This document shows positions 8,804 through 14,404 of a stretch of 40,864 bases of DNA, in pieces. Numbering within the stretch: position 1 is the first letter of the stretch; every line of letters starts with the position of its first letter. Source of the DNA: an uncultured Oscillospiraceae bacterium. Its GTDB lineage: Bacteria; Bacillota; Clostridia; Oscillospirales; Oscillospiraceae. The stretch covers positions 1-40,864 of the forward strand of contig CAJTUD010000019.1 of the NCBI GenBank assembly GCA_910579725.1, in the 5' to 3' direction. The position numbers and the translations under genes are program-made. The notes under the pieces were generated by a model. That model searched no databases, was not told the DNA's origin, and saw only the letters and a list, made by a program, of their open reading frames with translations.

Positions 8804-8931
8804 CCGGAACCACGTCCCCCTTTCTGCTTGCCGATGGCGGTTTCTTCTTAGTAATGTACCACAAGTTGCTCCGCTTGGGTAGTCCTTTTTCAGATCTGGA
8901 AATCAATTTCTGTTTGCCTATGCATTTTTCA

Positions 8932-9093
8932 AGGTTCGCTTCGTACGGACTTGACCCCGCCGCACACGGCCTGACGCCCGGCCTGGTCGCACTTCCTTCT
9001 GGACATGGCTACCACGGAGGTGGTGCTCCCTCACAATAGGGGCGCAAACGGCGAAAAGTTGCCCTGTTTCCGGCAACCGTATCTGCGAAACCT
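8932..9093. other. Gene-free stretch with long-range pairing (possible structured RNA)
   Basis: The 345-nt gap between the lipoprotein gene and the repressor gene has no credible ORF. Its ends can pair: AGGTTCGC (8932-8939) and TACGG (8944-8948) match CCGTA (9077-9081) and GCGAAACCT (9085-9093, one bulged A), closing a ~160-nt domain with inner hairpins such as GTTGCC/GGCAAC (9058-9077) and ACCAC/GTGGT near 9011-9024. I see no strong promoter or T-run on either strand, so the transcribed strand and function are open. It does not match my memory of 6S, SRP, tmRNA or RNase P RNA. Confidence 0.35.
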
Positions 9094-9119
9094 GAATAAA
9101 AAAGGAAAAAACATGGCTT

Positions 9120-9146
9120 CCGGCCTTTTCCGGCGGGAAAGGCCGG
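9120..9146 (-). terminator. Hairpin after the repressor gene
   Basis: Stem CCGGCCTTTTCC (9120-9131) pairs with GGGAAAGGCCGG (9135-9146), directly 3' of the repressor stop codon. On the minus strand a TTTTTT run follows about 10 nt further on, so it is a likely though imperfect terminator. Confidence 0.6.
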
Positions 9147-9148
9147 CG

Positions 9149-9904
9149 TTACCGGCTCCCCGGCGCCTTTGGACGGGAGGCCAGCAGCACCCGCCCGAAA
9201 CAGACCATGCTCCGCCCGCTGTCCCTGGGCAGCACAACGTCCGCATCCGCCCGCTTCCGGTTCAGGGAAAACAGATAGACGATCCCCAGCGGGTCCCGGA
9301 CATACTGCTTGCACAGCATGGCTCCGTCCACGCAGAAAATGCCTACGTCCCCGTTGGACAGCGGGTCCCGGTTGACAAAGGCCACGGATCCGTCATGGAT
9401 ATAGGGTTCCATGGAGTCCCCCTGAATCCGCACCGCAAACTCCGCCCCTCTGGGGGTGGTTCCCGTCACCGGGATATAGTCGAAATCCTCCCCGAATACC
9501 GGAGAGGCATACCCCGCCGCCGCCGGATTGCGGTATAGCGGAATCTGCCGGACGTCCTCCTCCGGCTTTTCCGTGTCCATCTCCGACTGATAGGAGGAAA
9601 GCGCGTCCGCCATCGCCTGCATGGTCTGCTTCCCCGGAATCCTCAGAGAGCGGTAGGTTTTGACCAGACGCTCCTCCTCCACCGAGCAGGTGAAGCTGCG
9701 GCCCGAGAAGGCATCCTGATACAGATAATTGGGCTCCACATCCAGCACCTGGAACAGACGCAGCAGCACGTCCTCCCGCATGGCGTTCAACCCGTTTTCG
9801 TAGTTGCTCACAGCGGAAAGGCTGACGCCAAGGGCCTTGGCCAGCTCTCCCTGACTGAGCCCCAGCTCCTTCCGCCGGTCCCGAAGTCTCTTTCCAAAGC
9901 TCAT
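9149..9904 (-). CDS. Self-cleaving LexA/CI-type repressor (XRE HTH + S24 peptidase)
   Basis: Transcriptional repressor of 251 residues. Residues 3-58 form an XRE helix-turn-helix (LSQGELAKALGVSLSAVSNYENG). The C-terminal S24 domain has the nucleophile Ser164 in GDSMEP and the general base Lys199 in MLCKQY. An Ala130-Gly131 bond lies 34 residues before Ser164, the spacing seen in LexA and lambda CI, so RecA-stimulated self-cleavage is likely. A longer frame exists, but the ATG at 9904 has AAGGAGG upstream and a consensus promoter precedes it. A perfect dyad between this promoter and a divergent one suggests autorepression. It resembles phage or ICE repressors, but no other phage structural genes are present. 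Confidence 0.92.
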   Translation of the reverse strand: MSFGKRLRDRRKELGLSQGELAKALGVSLSAVSNYENGLNAMREDVLLRLFQVLDVEPNYLYQDAFSGRSFTCSVEEERLVKTYRSLRIPGKQTMQAMADALSSYQSEMDTEKPEEDVRQIPLYRNPAAAGYASPVFGEDFDYIPVTGTTPRGAEFAVRIQGDSMEPYIHDGSVAFVNRDPLSNGDVGIFCVDGAMLCKQYVRDPLGIVYLFSLNRKRADADVVLPRDSGRSMVCFGRVLLASRPKAPGSR

Positions 9905-9934
9905 AATGACGGCCTCCTTGTGGTTGGTATATAT

Positions 9935-9963
9935 AGAATATATGGAATCATAAAATTTGTCAA
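9935..9963 (-). promoter_or_regulatory. Sigma-A promoter of the S24 repressor
   Basis: On the minus strand, -35 TTGACA (9958-9963), 17-nt spacer and -10 TATTCT (9935-9940), about 30 nt before the repressor start. An AT-rich dyad (ATATA-TTCTA-TATAT type) overlaps the -10. Confidence 0.85.
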
Positions 9964-9982
9964 CAGAATTTCTAAATTTTAT
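9950..9982. promoter_or_regulatory. Candidate operator between divergent promoters
   Basis: Perfect 9-bp inverted repeat ATAAAATTT (9950-9958) / AAATTTTAT (9974-9982) with a 15-nt spacer. It touches the -35 of the repressor promoter and ends 1 nt before the -35 of the divergent plus-strand promoter. This placement fits binding by the adjacent HTH repressor to control both promoters; binding itself is inferred. Confidence 0.55.
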
Positions 9983-9983
9983 C

Positions 9984-10012
9984 TTGACATAAACAAACGC
10001 ATGTGCTAATAT
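9984..10012 (+). promoter_or_regulatory. Near-consensus extended -10 promoter
   Basis: TTGACA (9984-9989), 17-nt spacer, TGC extension (10004-10006) and TAATAT (10007-10012). It points away from the repressor gene and has no protein gene within reach before the tRNA terminator. Confidence 0.85.
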
Positions 10013-10018
10013 AGCCTT

Positions 10019-10178
10019 CACAGGGGAACAGCGCTGCTGAATTCCAGAGGAAAAAGAAAGGAGATATGAAATTTTAGCAGACAACCGGACGGCTGCCAGA
10101 AGAGGCAAGGTCTTTCTACAGAAAACAGGGACAGCGCCTCTTGAAAAAAAGAAAAGCTGCGCCAACGGCACAGCTTTT
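10019..10178 (+). ncRNA. Candidate ~160-nt structured small RNA
   Basis: The interval runs from the predicted start site of the strong plus promoter to the bidirectional hairpin at 10152-10178. It encodes no protein; the only initiation context is AAAGGAG-AT-ATG followed by two codons and TAG (MKF), with a very short spacing. Predicted stems are CTGCTGAA (10034-10041) with TTTAGCAG (10073-10080), which places the ribosome-binding-like sequence in the loop, and AAGAGGC (10100-10106) with GCCTCTT (10136-10142). Function is unknown. It could be a remnant leader of a lost cro-like gene, or a regulatory RNA under the S24 repressor. Confidence 0.5.
10144..10178 (-). terminator. Terminator of the tRNA-Thr/tRNA-Tyr transcript
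   Basis: A 12-bp stem (10152-10163 with 10167-10178) and a 3-nt loop, followed on the minus strand by CTTTTTTT. On the minus strand one position is a U.G wobble, on the plus strand the same position is a C.A mismatch, so it is best suited to stop the tRNA transcript. It also ends in T-residues on the plus strand and may stop the small transcript from 9984. Confidence 0.85.
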
Positions 10179-10179
10179 T

Positions 10180-10264
10180 TGGTGGGAGCGGGTGGATTCG
10201 AACCACCGAAGTCGTCGACAACAGATTTACAGTCTGCCCCCTTTGGCCACTCGGGAACGCTCCC
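10180..10264 (-). tRNA. tRNA-Tyr (anticodon GTA)
   Basis: 85-nt gene including an encoded CCA. The acceptor arms GGGAGCG (10258-10264) and CGCTCCC (10184-10190) pair, the anticodon loop reads CTGTAAA, and the long variable arm is typical of bacterial tRNA-Tyr. The T-arm GGTTCGAATCC is intact. Confidence 0.97.
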
Positions 10265-10302
10265 CTATGCAATTTTACAGGCTGCCAACTCAGAGAGAAA
10301 GG

Positions 10303-10378
10303 TGGAGCTGGTAGACGGACTCGAACCCCCGACCTGCTGATTACAAATCAGCTGCTCTACCAACTGAGCTATACCAGC
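10303..10378 (-). tRNA. tRNA-Thr (anticodon TGT)
   Basis: 76-nt gene including CCA. The acceptor GCTGGTA/TACCAGC, D-arm GCTCAGTTGGTAGAGC, anticodon stem GCTGA/TCAGC with loop TTTGTAA, and T-arm GGGTTCGAGTCC are all intact. It is transcribed first, with tRNA-Tyr 38 nt downstream. Confidence 0.97.
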
Positions 10379-10397
10379 ATGATTAGCAACGAATTGT

Positions 10398-10426
10398 ATG
10401 ATAGCAGAATTTCTCCGATTTGTCAA
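10398..10426 (-). promoter_or_regulatory. Promoter of the tRNA pair
   Basis: On the minus strand TTGACA (10421-10426), 17-nt spacer, TATCAT (10398-10403); the predicted start lies about 10 nt before tRNA-Thr. Confidence 0.88.
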
Positions 10427-10457
10427 CCTGAAATTTTAATTTTAGGAGGAAAAATTT

Positions 10458-10646
10458 TTGCGCACTGTACCAAAGAAGCATCGGGACCCCCAGAGGCGCT
10501 GTCCGGCGGGGCAGTGCTGCCTGTGTGAAGGGGAGCTGTACCCGGGAGAACTGTGCTGGCGTCTGGCTGGCCGGACGCTCTGCCGGGACTGCGCCGGCCA
10601 GACACCGGGATTGGCCGGCGGCCGGCTGTGGGAGGCGGGAAAATGA
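10458..10646 (+). CDS. Cys-rich 62-residue protein (zinc-ribbon-like), TTG start
   Basis: Small basic protein with the cysteine pattern CCLC (residues 20-23), C33, and CRDC (42-45), which could hold one metal ion in a knuckle like those of zinc ribbons. The start is TTG at 10458, seven bases after AGGAGG. The stop TGA overlaps the ATG of the next gene (ATGA), so translation is probably coupled. First of a three-gene cassette ending in a sigma-region-4 protein. No specific family is recognised; anti-sigma or DNA-binding roles are only possibilities. Confidence 0.65.
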   Translation: MRTVPKKHRDPQRRCPAGQCCLCEGELYPGELCWRLAGRTLCRDCAGQTPGLAGGRLWEAGK

Positions 10647-10873
10647 CTCTGCTGAGAATGGCCGCATCCTACCGGCACAGCGCGGATCTGATCCGTCTGA
10701 GAATCGTCGCGCTGAAGGACGAAGCGAAAACCGCCCCGCACCAGGAGCGGGCAAAGCTGGAGCAGCGGGTCCGGGAGCTGAACGTCCTTTACCGGGAAAC
10801 CAAGTCTACCGCCCGGATGCTGGAGCACTATTACGACAGGAGGTATCACGCCGATGACCGCCGCGCGATTTAA
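10643..10873 (+). CDS. Small charged helical protein (76 aa)
   Basis: The protein MTLLRMAASYRHSADLIRLR... is rich in Lys, Arg and Glu and has heptad-like hydrophobic spacing through residues 10-65 (LKDEAKTAPHQERAKLEQRV), so a helical hairpin or coiled coil is likely. The start overlaps the upstream stop by ATGA and has GGGAGG ahead. It overlaps the next gene by 20 nt. Proteins of this size commonly precede small sigma-like factors in Clostridia, often annotated hypothetical; function unknown. Confidence 0.7.
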   Translation: MTLLRMAASYRHSADLIRLRIVALKDEAKTAPHQERAKLEQRVRELNVLYRETKSTARMLEHYYDRRYHADDRRAI

Positions 10874-11171
10874 TCCGCCGAAAAAGGCGTTTTCCCGGAG
10901 AGACAACGAGTTCATGGGAGATCTGGCCGTTTGGGAACAGGCCAACAGCGAGGACAATACGGAACAGCTGGACCGCCTGCGCCGGAACATGAGGCGGGCA
11001 AGGGAGGAGGAGCTGACGGTCCGGCAGGCGGAAATAATCCGCTTGTACTACGATATGGGCATGTCTATCCAGCAGATCGCCCAGGAACAGGGCGTGCATA
11101 AGTCCTCGGTTTCCAGAACTCTGGCCAGAGGACGGAAAAGATTAAAAAGATACTTGCAATATAGCTGGTAA
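10854..11171 (+). CDS. Sigma-70 region-4-like HTH protein (105 aa)
   Basis: DNA-binding protein with only a sigma region-4 type helix-turn-helix: LTVRQAEIIRLYYDMGMSI then QQIAQEQGVHKSSVSRTLAR (about residues 54-92), followed by a basic RGRKRLKRYLQY tail. There is no region 2, so it cannot be a complete sigma factor and probably acts as a regulator or RNA polymerase accessory. The start has AGGAGG ten bases upstream and overlaps the previous gene. The cassette is on the plus strand between the tRNAs and yitT; its size and style resemble late-gene regulators of phages and ICEs. Confidence 0.85.
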   Translation: MTAARFNPPKKAFSRRDNEFMGDLAVWEQANSEDNTEQLDRLRRNMRRAREEELTVRQAEIIRLYYDMGMSIQQIAQEQGVHKSSVSRTLARGRKRLKRYLQYSW

Positions 11172-11225
11172 TCTGGTAGACTTCTCAATTGCAGGCAGAA
11201 TGCCGGAGAAGGGAAGTACGGGATC

Positions 11226-12110
11226 ATGTTGAATTCAGCGATGCACTCCCGGTGGGGAAAACTGGGCATGGCGGTACTGGGCGCGTTTATCTACGCCATA
11301 GGGATCAATCTGTTTGTGGTGCCCCTGGGGCTGTTCACCGGCGGTATGGTGGGATTCTGCCAGCTGCTGCGCAGCGTGATTCTTGGAATTTTCGGGATCA
11401 AATCCCTGCCCTTTGATCTGTCGGGCATTATCTTCTACATATTGAACGTTCCGCTGTTTGTCATTGCTTACCGCTCTCTGGGCCACATGTTTTTCCGGAA
11501 CACCCTGATCTGCGCCACCGCCTACACAGTATTCCTGAGTATCGTTCCCATTCCTCCCGCGCCCATTGTGGAGGACGTACTGACGGGATGCCTGCTGGGG
11601 GGCGTGATCTCCGGGGTGGGGACGGGCATCGCCCTTACCAGCGGATGCTGCGGCGGCGGACTGGACATCATCGGGCTGTATATGTCCAAGAAGGGCGCCA
11701 AAATCACGATGGGGCAGTTTGGCATGGCCTTCAACTTTGTCCTGTTCCTGCTGTGCTGGATGCTCTATGACGCGCCCACCATGATCTACTCTGTGCTGAA
11801 TACCATTTTCCACGCCATGGCCCTGGACCGGGCTCACCGGCAGAGCGTCACAGTGCAGGTGCTGATCTTTACCAAGCTGGAAAATCCGGATCTGGACGCT
11901 TACATCATGAACAACCTTCACCGCGGCATCACCCGCTGGGAGGGCAAAGGCGTATACACAGGGGAGAACACTCATATCCTTTGCGTATGTATGAACAAGT
12001 ATGAGATTGAAGATCTGAGGGAAGCTCTGCGGAAAATCGATCCCAAAGCCTTCTTTATCGTTCAGGAGGGCGTGCACGTCAGCCGCAACTTTGAGAGAAG
12101 GCTGTCTTAG
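11226..12110 (+). CDS. YitT family membrane protein
   Basis: Integral membrane protein of 294 residues with about five to six transmembrane helices (residues 15-200) and a cytoplasmic C-terminal DUF2179 domain (about 205-290). Conserved features of the YitT family include the N-terminal AIGINLFVVPLGLFTGGMVG segment and TSGCCGGGLDIIGLY after the second helix pair, and the C-terminal ITRWEGKGVYTGE and VHVSRNF motifs. The start at 11226 has GAAGGGAAG upstream; Met at 11241 is an alternative. Substrate and role are not established for the family. It may be read with the upstream sigma-like cassette (54-nt gap). Confidence 0.94.
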   Translation: MLNSAMHSRWGKLGMAVLGAFIYAIGINLFVVPLGLFTGGMVGFCQLLRSVILGIFGIKSLPFDLSGIIFYILNVPLFVIAYRSLGHMFFRNTLICATAYTVFLSIVPIPPAPIVEDVLTGCLLGGVISGVGTGIALTSGCCGGGLDIIGLYMSKKGAKITMGQFGMAFNFVLFLLCWMLYDAPTMIYSVLNTIFHAMALDRAHRQSVTVQVLIFTKLENPDLDAYIMNNLHRGITRWEGKGVYTGENTHILCVCMNKYEIEDLREALRKIDPKAFFIVQEGVHVSRNFERRLS

Positions 12111-12120
12111 AAGAATAGAA

Positions 12121-12155
12121 CCCCCCGGTCCCCGGCAAAGCCGGAGACCGGGGGG
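12121..12155 (+). repeat. GC-rich hairpin 1 of an inverted-repeat array
   Basis: Arms CCCCCCGGTC (12121-12130) and GACCGGGGGG (12146-12155), with an inner CCGGC-aaa-GCCGG stem. The core CCCCGGCAAAGCCGG recurs in the hairpin at 12408-12438, so the two may be duplicates. Confidence 0.8.
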
Positions 12156-12164
12156 CTGCTTGTC

Positions 12165-12190
12165 AAAAAAGTGGCTTACGCCACTTTTTT
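12165..12190. terminator. Bidirectional terminator after yitT
   Basis: AAAAAAGTGGC (12165-12175) pairs with GCCACTTTTTT (12180-12190); T-runs are present on both strands. It ends the yitT transcript and could also stop minus-strand readthrough from prfB. Confidence 0.85.
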
Positions 12191-12196
12191 GAGTAA

Positions 12197-12248
12197 GGGC
12201 CGTCATTCAGCTGCGCTGAACGACCGGCCCGGCAGCCTGCGGCTGCCT
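12197..12248 (-). repeat. Two-hairpin element, copy A
   Basis: Stem 1 pairs GGGCCG (12197-12202) with CGGCCC (12225-12230) and TTCAGC (12206-12211) with GCTGAA (12215-12220); stem 2 pairs GGCAGCC with GGCTGCC (12231-12247). The same layout with compensatory changes is found at 26813-26868. Read on the minus strand, the A.C mismatch becomes a G.U wobble, so I assign it to that strand, downstream of prfB. Confidence 0.7.
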
Positions 12249-12398
12249 CGCTTCGCTCTGCGCCTCGGTTGTCTAGCCTGCGGCAGACAATTCGACGCTC
12301 ACTCCGCGCAAATTGTTTTTCCCACGTACATGCCGCGGAAAAACAATTGAAATTTTTTTGCCGCCTGTAGGCGGCAAAATCCTACGGAGTGCTTTTTT
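12249..12398. repeat. Further nested inverted repeats in the yitT-prfB gap
   Basis: No gene is seen. Visible dyads: TTGTCT..GCC/GGC..GACAA (12269-12290), AATTGTTTTTCC/GGAAAAACAATT (12311-12322 with 12337-12348), TTTGCCGCC/GGCGGCAAA (12357-12378), and an outer stem CACTCCG/CGGAGTG (12300-12306 with 12385-12391) followed by CTTTTTT, so the whole 12300-12398 block can fold as one branched, terminator-like structure on the plus strand. Confidence 0.7.
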
Positions 12399-12407
12399 GA
12401 TAGCCTG

Positions 12408-12444
12408 CCCCGATCCCCGGCAAAGCCGGGGATCGGGGTTTTTT
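12408..12444 (+). terminator. Strong terminator hairpin
   Basis: CCCCGATCCCCGGC (12408-12421) pairs with GCCGGGGATCGGGG (12425-12438) and is followed by TTTTTT on the plus strand. It is the third terminator-like structure after yitT. Confidence 0.88.
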
Positions 12445-12497
12445 CTACACAGGGAAGACTGTGGAACGCTCCTTTTGGTCCTCCTTCAGGAAAAAGA

Positions 12498-13622
12498 TCA
12501 CTTCTTCAGCTCGCCGGTGGCGCTGGCGGTGAGGTAGGCGTTGATAAAACCGTCCAGGTCGCCGTCCATGACAGCGGTGATGTTGCCGTTTTCATATCCG
12601 GTACGGGTGTCCTTGGCAAGGGTGTAGGGCATGAATACATAGGAGCGAATCTGGCTGCCCCATTCGATCTTCATCTGCACGCCCTTGATGTCGGAGATCT
12701 TCTCCGCGTGCTGCTGGGCCTTCATTTCCATCAGCTTGGCCCGCAGCATCTTCATGCAGTTCTCCCGGTTCTGGACCTGACTGCGCTCCTGCTGGGAGGA
12801 TACCACCACGCCGGTGGGGCGGTGGATGAGACGCACAGCGGAGGAGGTCTTGTTCACATGCTGTCCGCCGGCGCCGCTGGCCCGGTAAACCTGCATCTCA
12901 ATGTCCTCCTGCCGGATCTCCACCGAGTTGTCGTCCTCGATCTCCGGCATAACCTCCACGGCGGCAAAGGAGGTCTGCCGGCGGGCGTTGGCGTCAAAGG
13001 GTGAAATACGCACCAGACGGTGCACGCCGTTCTCGCTGCGGAGAAAGCCATAGGCGTTCTCTCCCTCGATGGAAATGGCGGCGGACTTGATTCCCGCCTC
13101 GTCTCCGTCCTCGTAGTCCAGAGTCTTGACGGTGAAGTTGTGCCGCTCGCCCCAGCGGGTGTACATGCGGAAAAGCATCTGACACCAGTCCTGGGCCTCG
13201 GTGCCGCCGGCTCCGGCATGGAGAGTGAGAATGGCGTTGCTGGCGTCGTACTCCCCGGTGAGCAGGGTGGCCAGATTGGCCTCCTCCAGAGAGGCATCCA
13301 GCTTGCCGCAGCCCTCCTGCACCTCGGGCAGGAGGCTGGCGTCGTCCTCCTCCATGGCCATCTCCACCAGAGTGGTGAGATCCTCCCACTGGGCGGTCAG
13401 GCGGGCGTGGTTCTCCAGCTTGTTTTTCAGCTGCTTGGTGCGCTGGAGCACCTTCTGAGAAGCGGACACGTCGTTCCAGAAGTTGGGGTCGCCGGTCTTC
13501 TCCTCCAGCTCCTCCACCTCCCGGCGGGCTCCCTCCAGATCCAGGGCCGCCGCCAGCTTTTCCAGACGGGGGCCGATGGCAGTCAGTTTTTGCTTATAGG
13601 CGTCGTATTCAATGATAGGCAT
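12498..13622 (-). CDS. prfB: Peptide chain release factor 2
   Basis: Class I release factor recognising UGA and UAA. The 374-residue protein has the RF2 tripeptide SPF (in VRISPFDAN), the catalytic GGQ in SGAGGQHVNKT, and the C-terminal GSQIRSYVF motif. Alignment to Bacillus RF2 (DPNFWND against DPEFWND) shows the whole N-terminal domain in one frame, so the autoregulatory +1 frameshift found in many bacteria is absent. The GGQ glutamine would be methylated by PrmC, also encoded here. It lies alone on the minus strand, 91 nt from marR. Confidence 0.98.
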   Translation of the reverse strand: MPIIEYDAYKQKLTAIGPRLEKLAAALDLEGARREVEELEEKTGDPNFWNDVSASQKVLQRTKQLKNKLENHARLTAQWEDLTTLVEMAMEEDDASLLPEVQEGCGKLDASLEEANLATLLTGEYDASNAILTLHAGAGGTEAQDWCQMLFRMYTRWGERHNFTVKTLDYEDGDEAGIKSAAISIEGENAYGFLRSENGVHRLVRISPFDANARRQTSFAAVEVMPEIEDDNSVEIRQEDIEMQVYRASGAGGQHVNKTSSAVRLIHRPTGVVVSSQQERSQVQNRENCMKMLRAKLMEMKAQQHAEKISDIKGVQMKIEWGSQIRSYVFMPYTLAKDTRTGYENGNITAVMDGDLDGFINAYLTASATGELKK

Positions 13623-13712
13623 GGTTGATTCTCCATTTTCTGAAATTCCAGTGTCTTTATTATGCCATAAAACAGATGGGCTGTAAAGGGAAAAACCACA
13701 ATCCCGGTTTTT

Positions 13713-14162
13713 TCACCGCTCCGCTCCGGCGGAAAGGGCGGATTCCACGTTTTTTCCCAATTTTTCCAGCAGGCGGAACAGCTCCCTCCGCTCCTCCTCC
13801 GTAAATTCCGCCAGAAGCAGCTGTCCGTACCGCCGCTGCACAGCCCGGCCGTACCGGATCACCGGGGCGGCAGCCTCCGTCAGGCGCAGATGAATGATTT
13901 TCCGGTTGCCGTCCCGCCTCTGCCGCTCCAGAAAGCCGCGGTCCACCAGGGACTCCACCCCCACGGACACATGGGACTTCGCCAGATGCCGCTTCTCCAC
14001 AATGTCCCGGGCGGTGTCATAGGACGGGTTGTTGGCCAGAAACAGCAGGACGTCCATTTCCAGCTGGGTCATGCCGCACTGCTCCAAAAGCGGCGTGAAC
14101 AGAGCGCAATAAAGCTTCCGAAGTGCCTGGGAGCGGATGAAAAACGCGGGCAGCATGGGCAT
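13713..14162 (-). CDS. MarR family transcriptional regulator
   Basis: Winged-helix regulator of 149 residues. The recognition region DTARDIVEKRHLAKSHVSVG is followed by VESLVDRGFLERQRR and the wing DGNRKIIHLRLTEAA, the MarR pattern. It is transcribed divergently from a DUF819 membrane protein; both promoters are near-consensus and about 100 nt apart, so it probably controls its own gene and perhaps the neighbour. The ligand is unknown. Confidence 0.93.
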   Translation of the reverse strand: MPMLPAFFIRSQALRKLYCALFTPLLEQCGMTQLEMDVLLFLANNPSYDTARDIVEKRHLAKSHVSVGVESLVDRGFLERQRRDGNRKIIHLRLTEAAAPVIRYGRAVQRRYGQLLLAEFTEEERRELFRLLEKLGKNVESALSAGAER

Positions 14163-14183
14163 CCCTTCCTTTCCTTTGCTGCG

Positions 14184-14212
14184 AATATATCACACCCATT
14201 CACCCCTGTCAA
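14184..14212 (-). promoter_or_regulatory. Promoter of the marR gene
   Basis: Minus strand TTGACA (14207-14212), 17-nt spacer, TATATT (14184-14189), about 20 nt from the start codon. Confidence 0.88.
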
Positions 14213-14308
14213 GGAGAGGAGGCTTCCTTCATGAAAATCGGTGTGGGAAACGAGAGGGCTGGCACAGGCAGTTGCCCTGTGGTTTCAAAAGCAGGCGTGA
14301 AGCGGACG

Positions 14309-14337
14309 TTGACATCCGGCGGCTTGTCCGGTATAAT
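14309..14337 (+). promoter_or_regulatory. Perfect consensus promoter of the DUF819 gene
   Basis: TTGACA (14309-14314), 17-nt spacer, TATAAT (14332-14337). The spacer holds two CCGG boxes. A GGCCGCCGGAG/CTCCGGCGGCC hairpin (14349-14375) follows in the leader, just ahead of AAAGGAGG (14386-14393). Confidence 0.93.
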
Positions 14338-14404
14338 AAACGCATCAAGGCCGCCGGAGCGTGTCTCCGGCGGCCGCCGCTTTACAAAGGAGGAAATTCT
14401 TTCC

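Noticed and set aside
8932..9093. 6S RNA, SRP RNA, tmRNA or RNase P RNA
   Set aside because: Overall foldability invited the idea, but I could not find the conserved sequence blocks of any of these families.
10018..10272. 84-codon minus-strand ORF
   Set aside because: It runs through tRNA-Tyr and the tRNA terminator, so it is not a protein gene.
10180..10378. tRNA attachment site of an integrated element
   Set aside because: I looked for a nearby direct repeat of either tRNA 3' end and for an integrase and saw neither.
12121..12444. CRISPR-like repeat array
   Set aside because: The repeats are hairpins of different sequence and spacing with no identical direct repeats and no cas genes.
14231..14404. 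N-terminal extension of the DUF819 protein
   Set aside because: The perfect promoter (14309-14337) and a leader hairpin lie inside it, and a strong ribosome binding site precedes the ATG at 14405.
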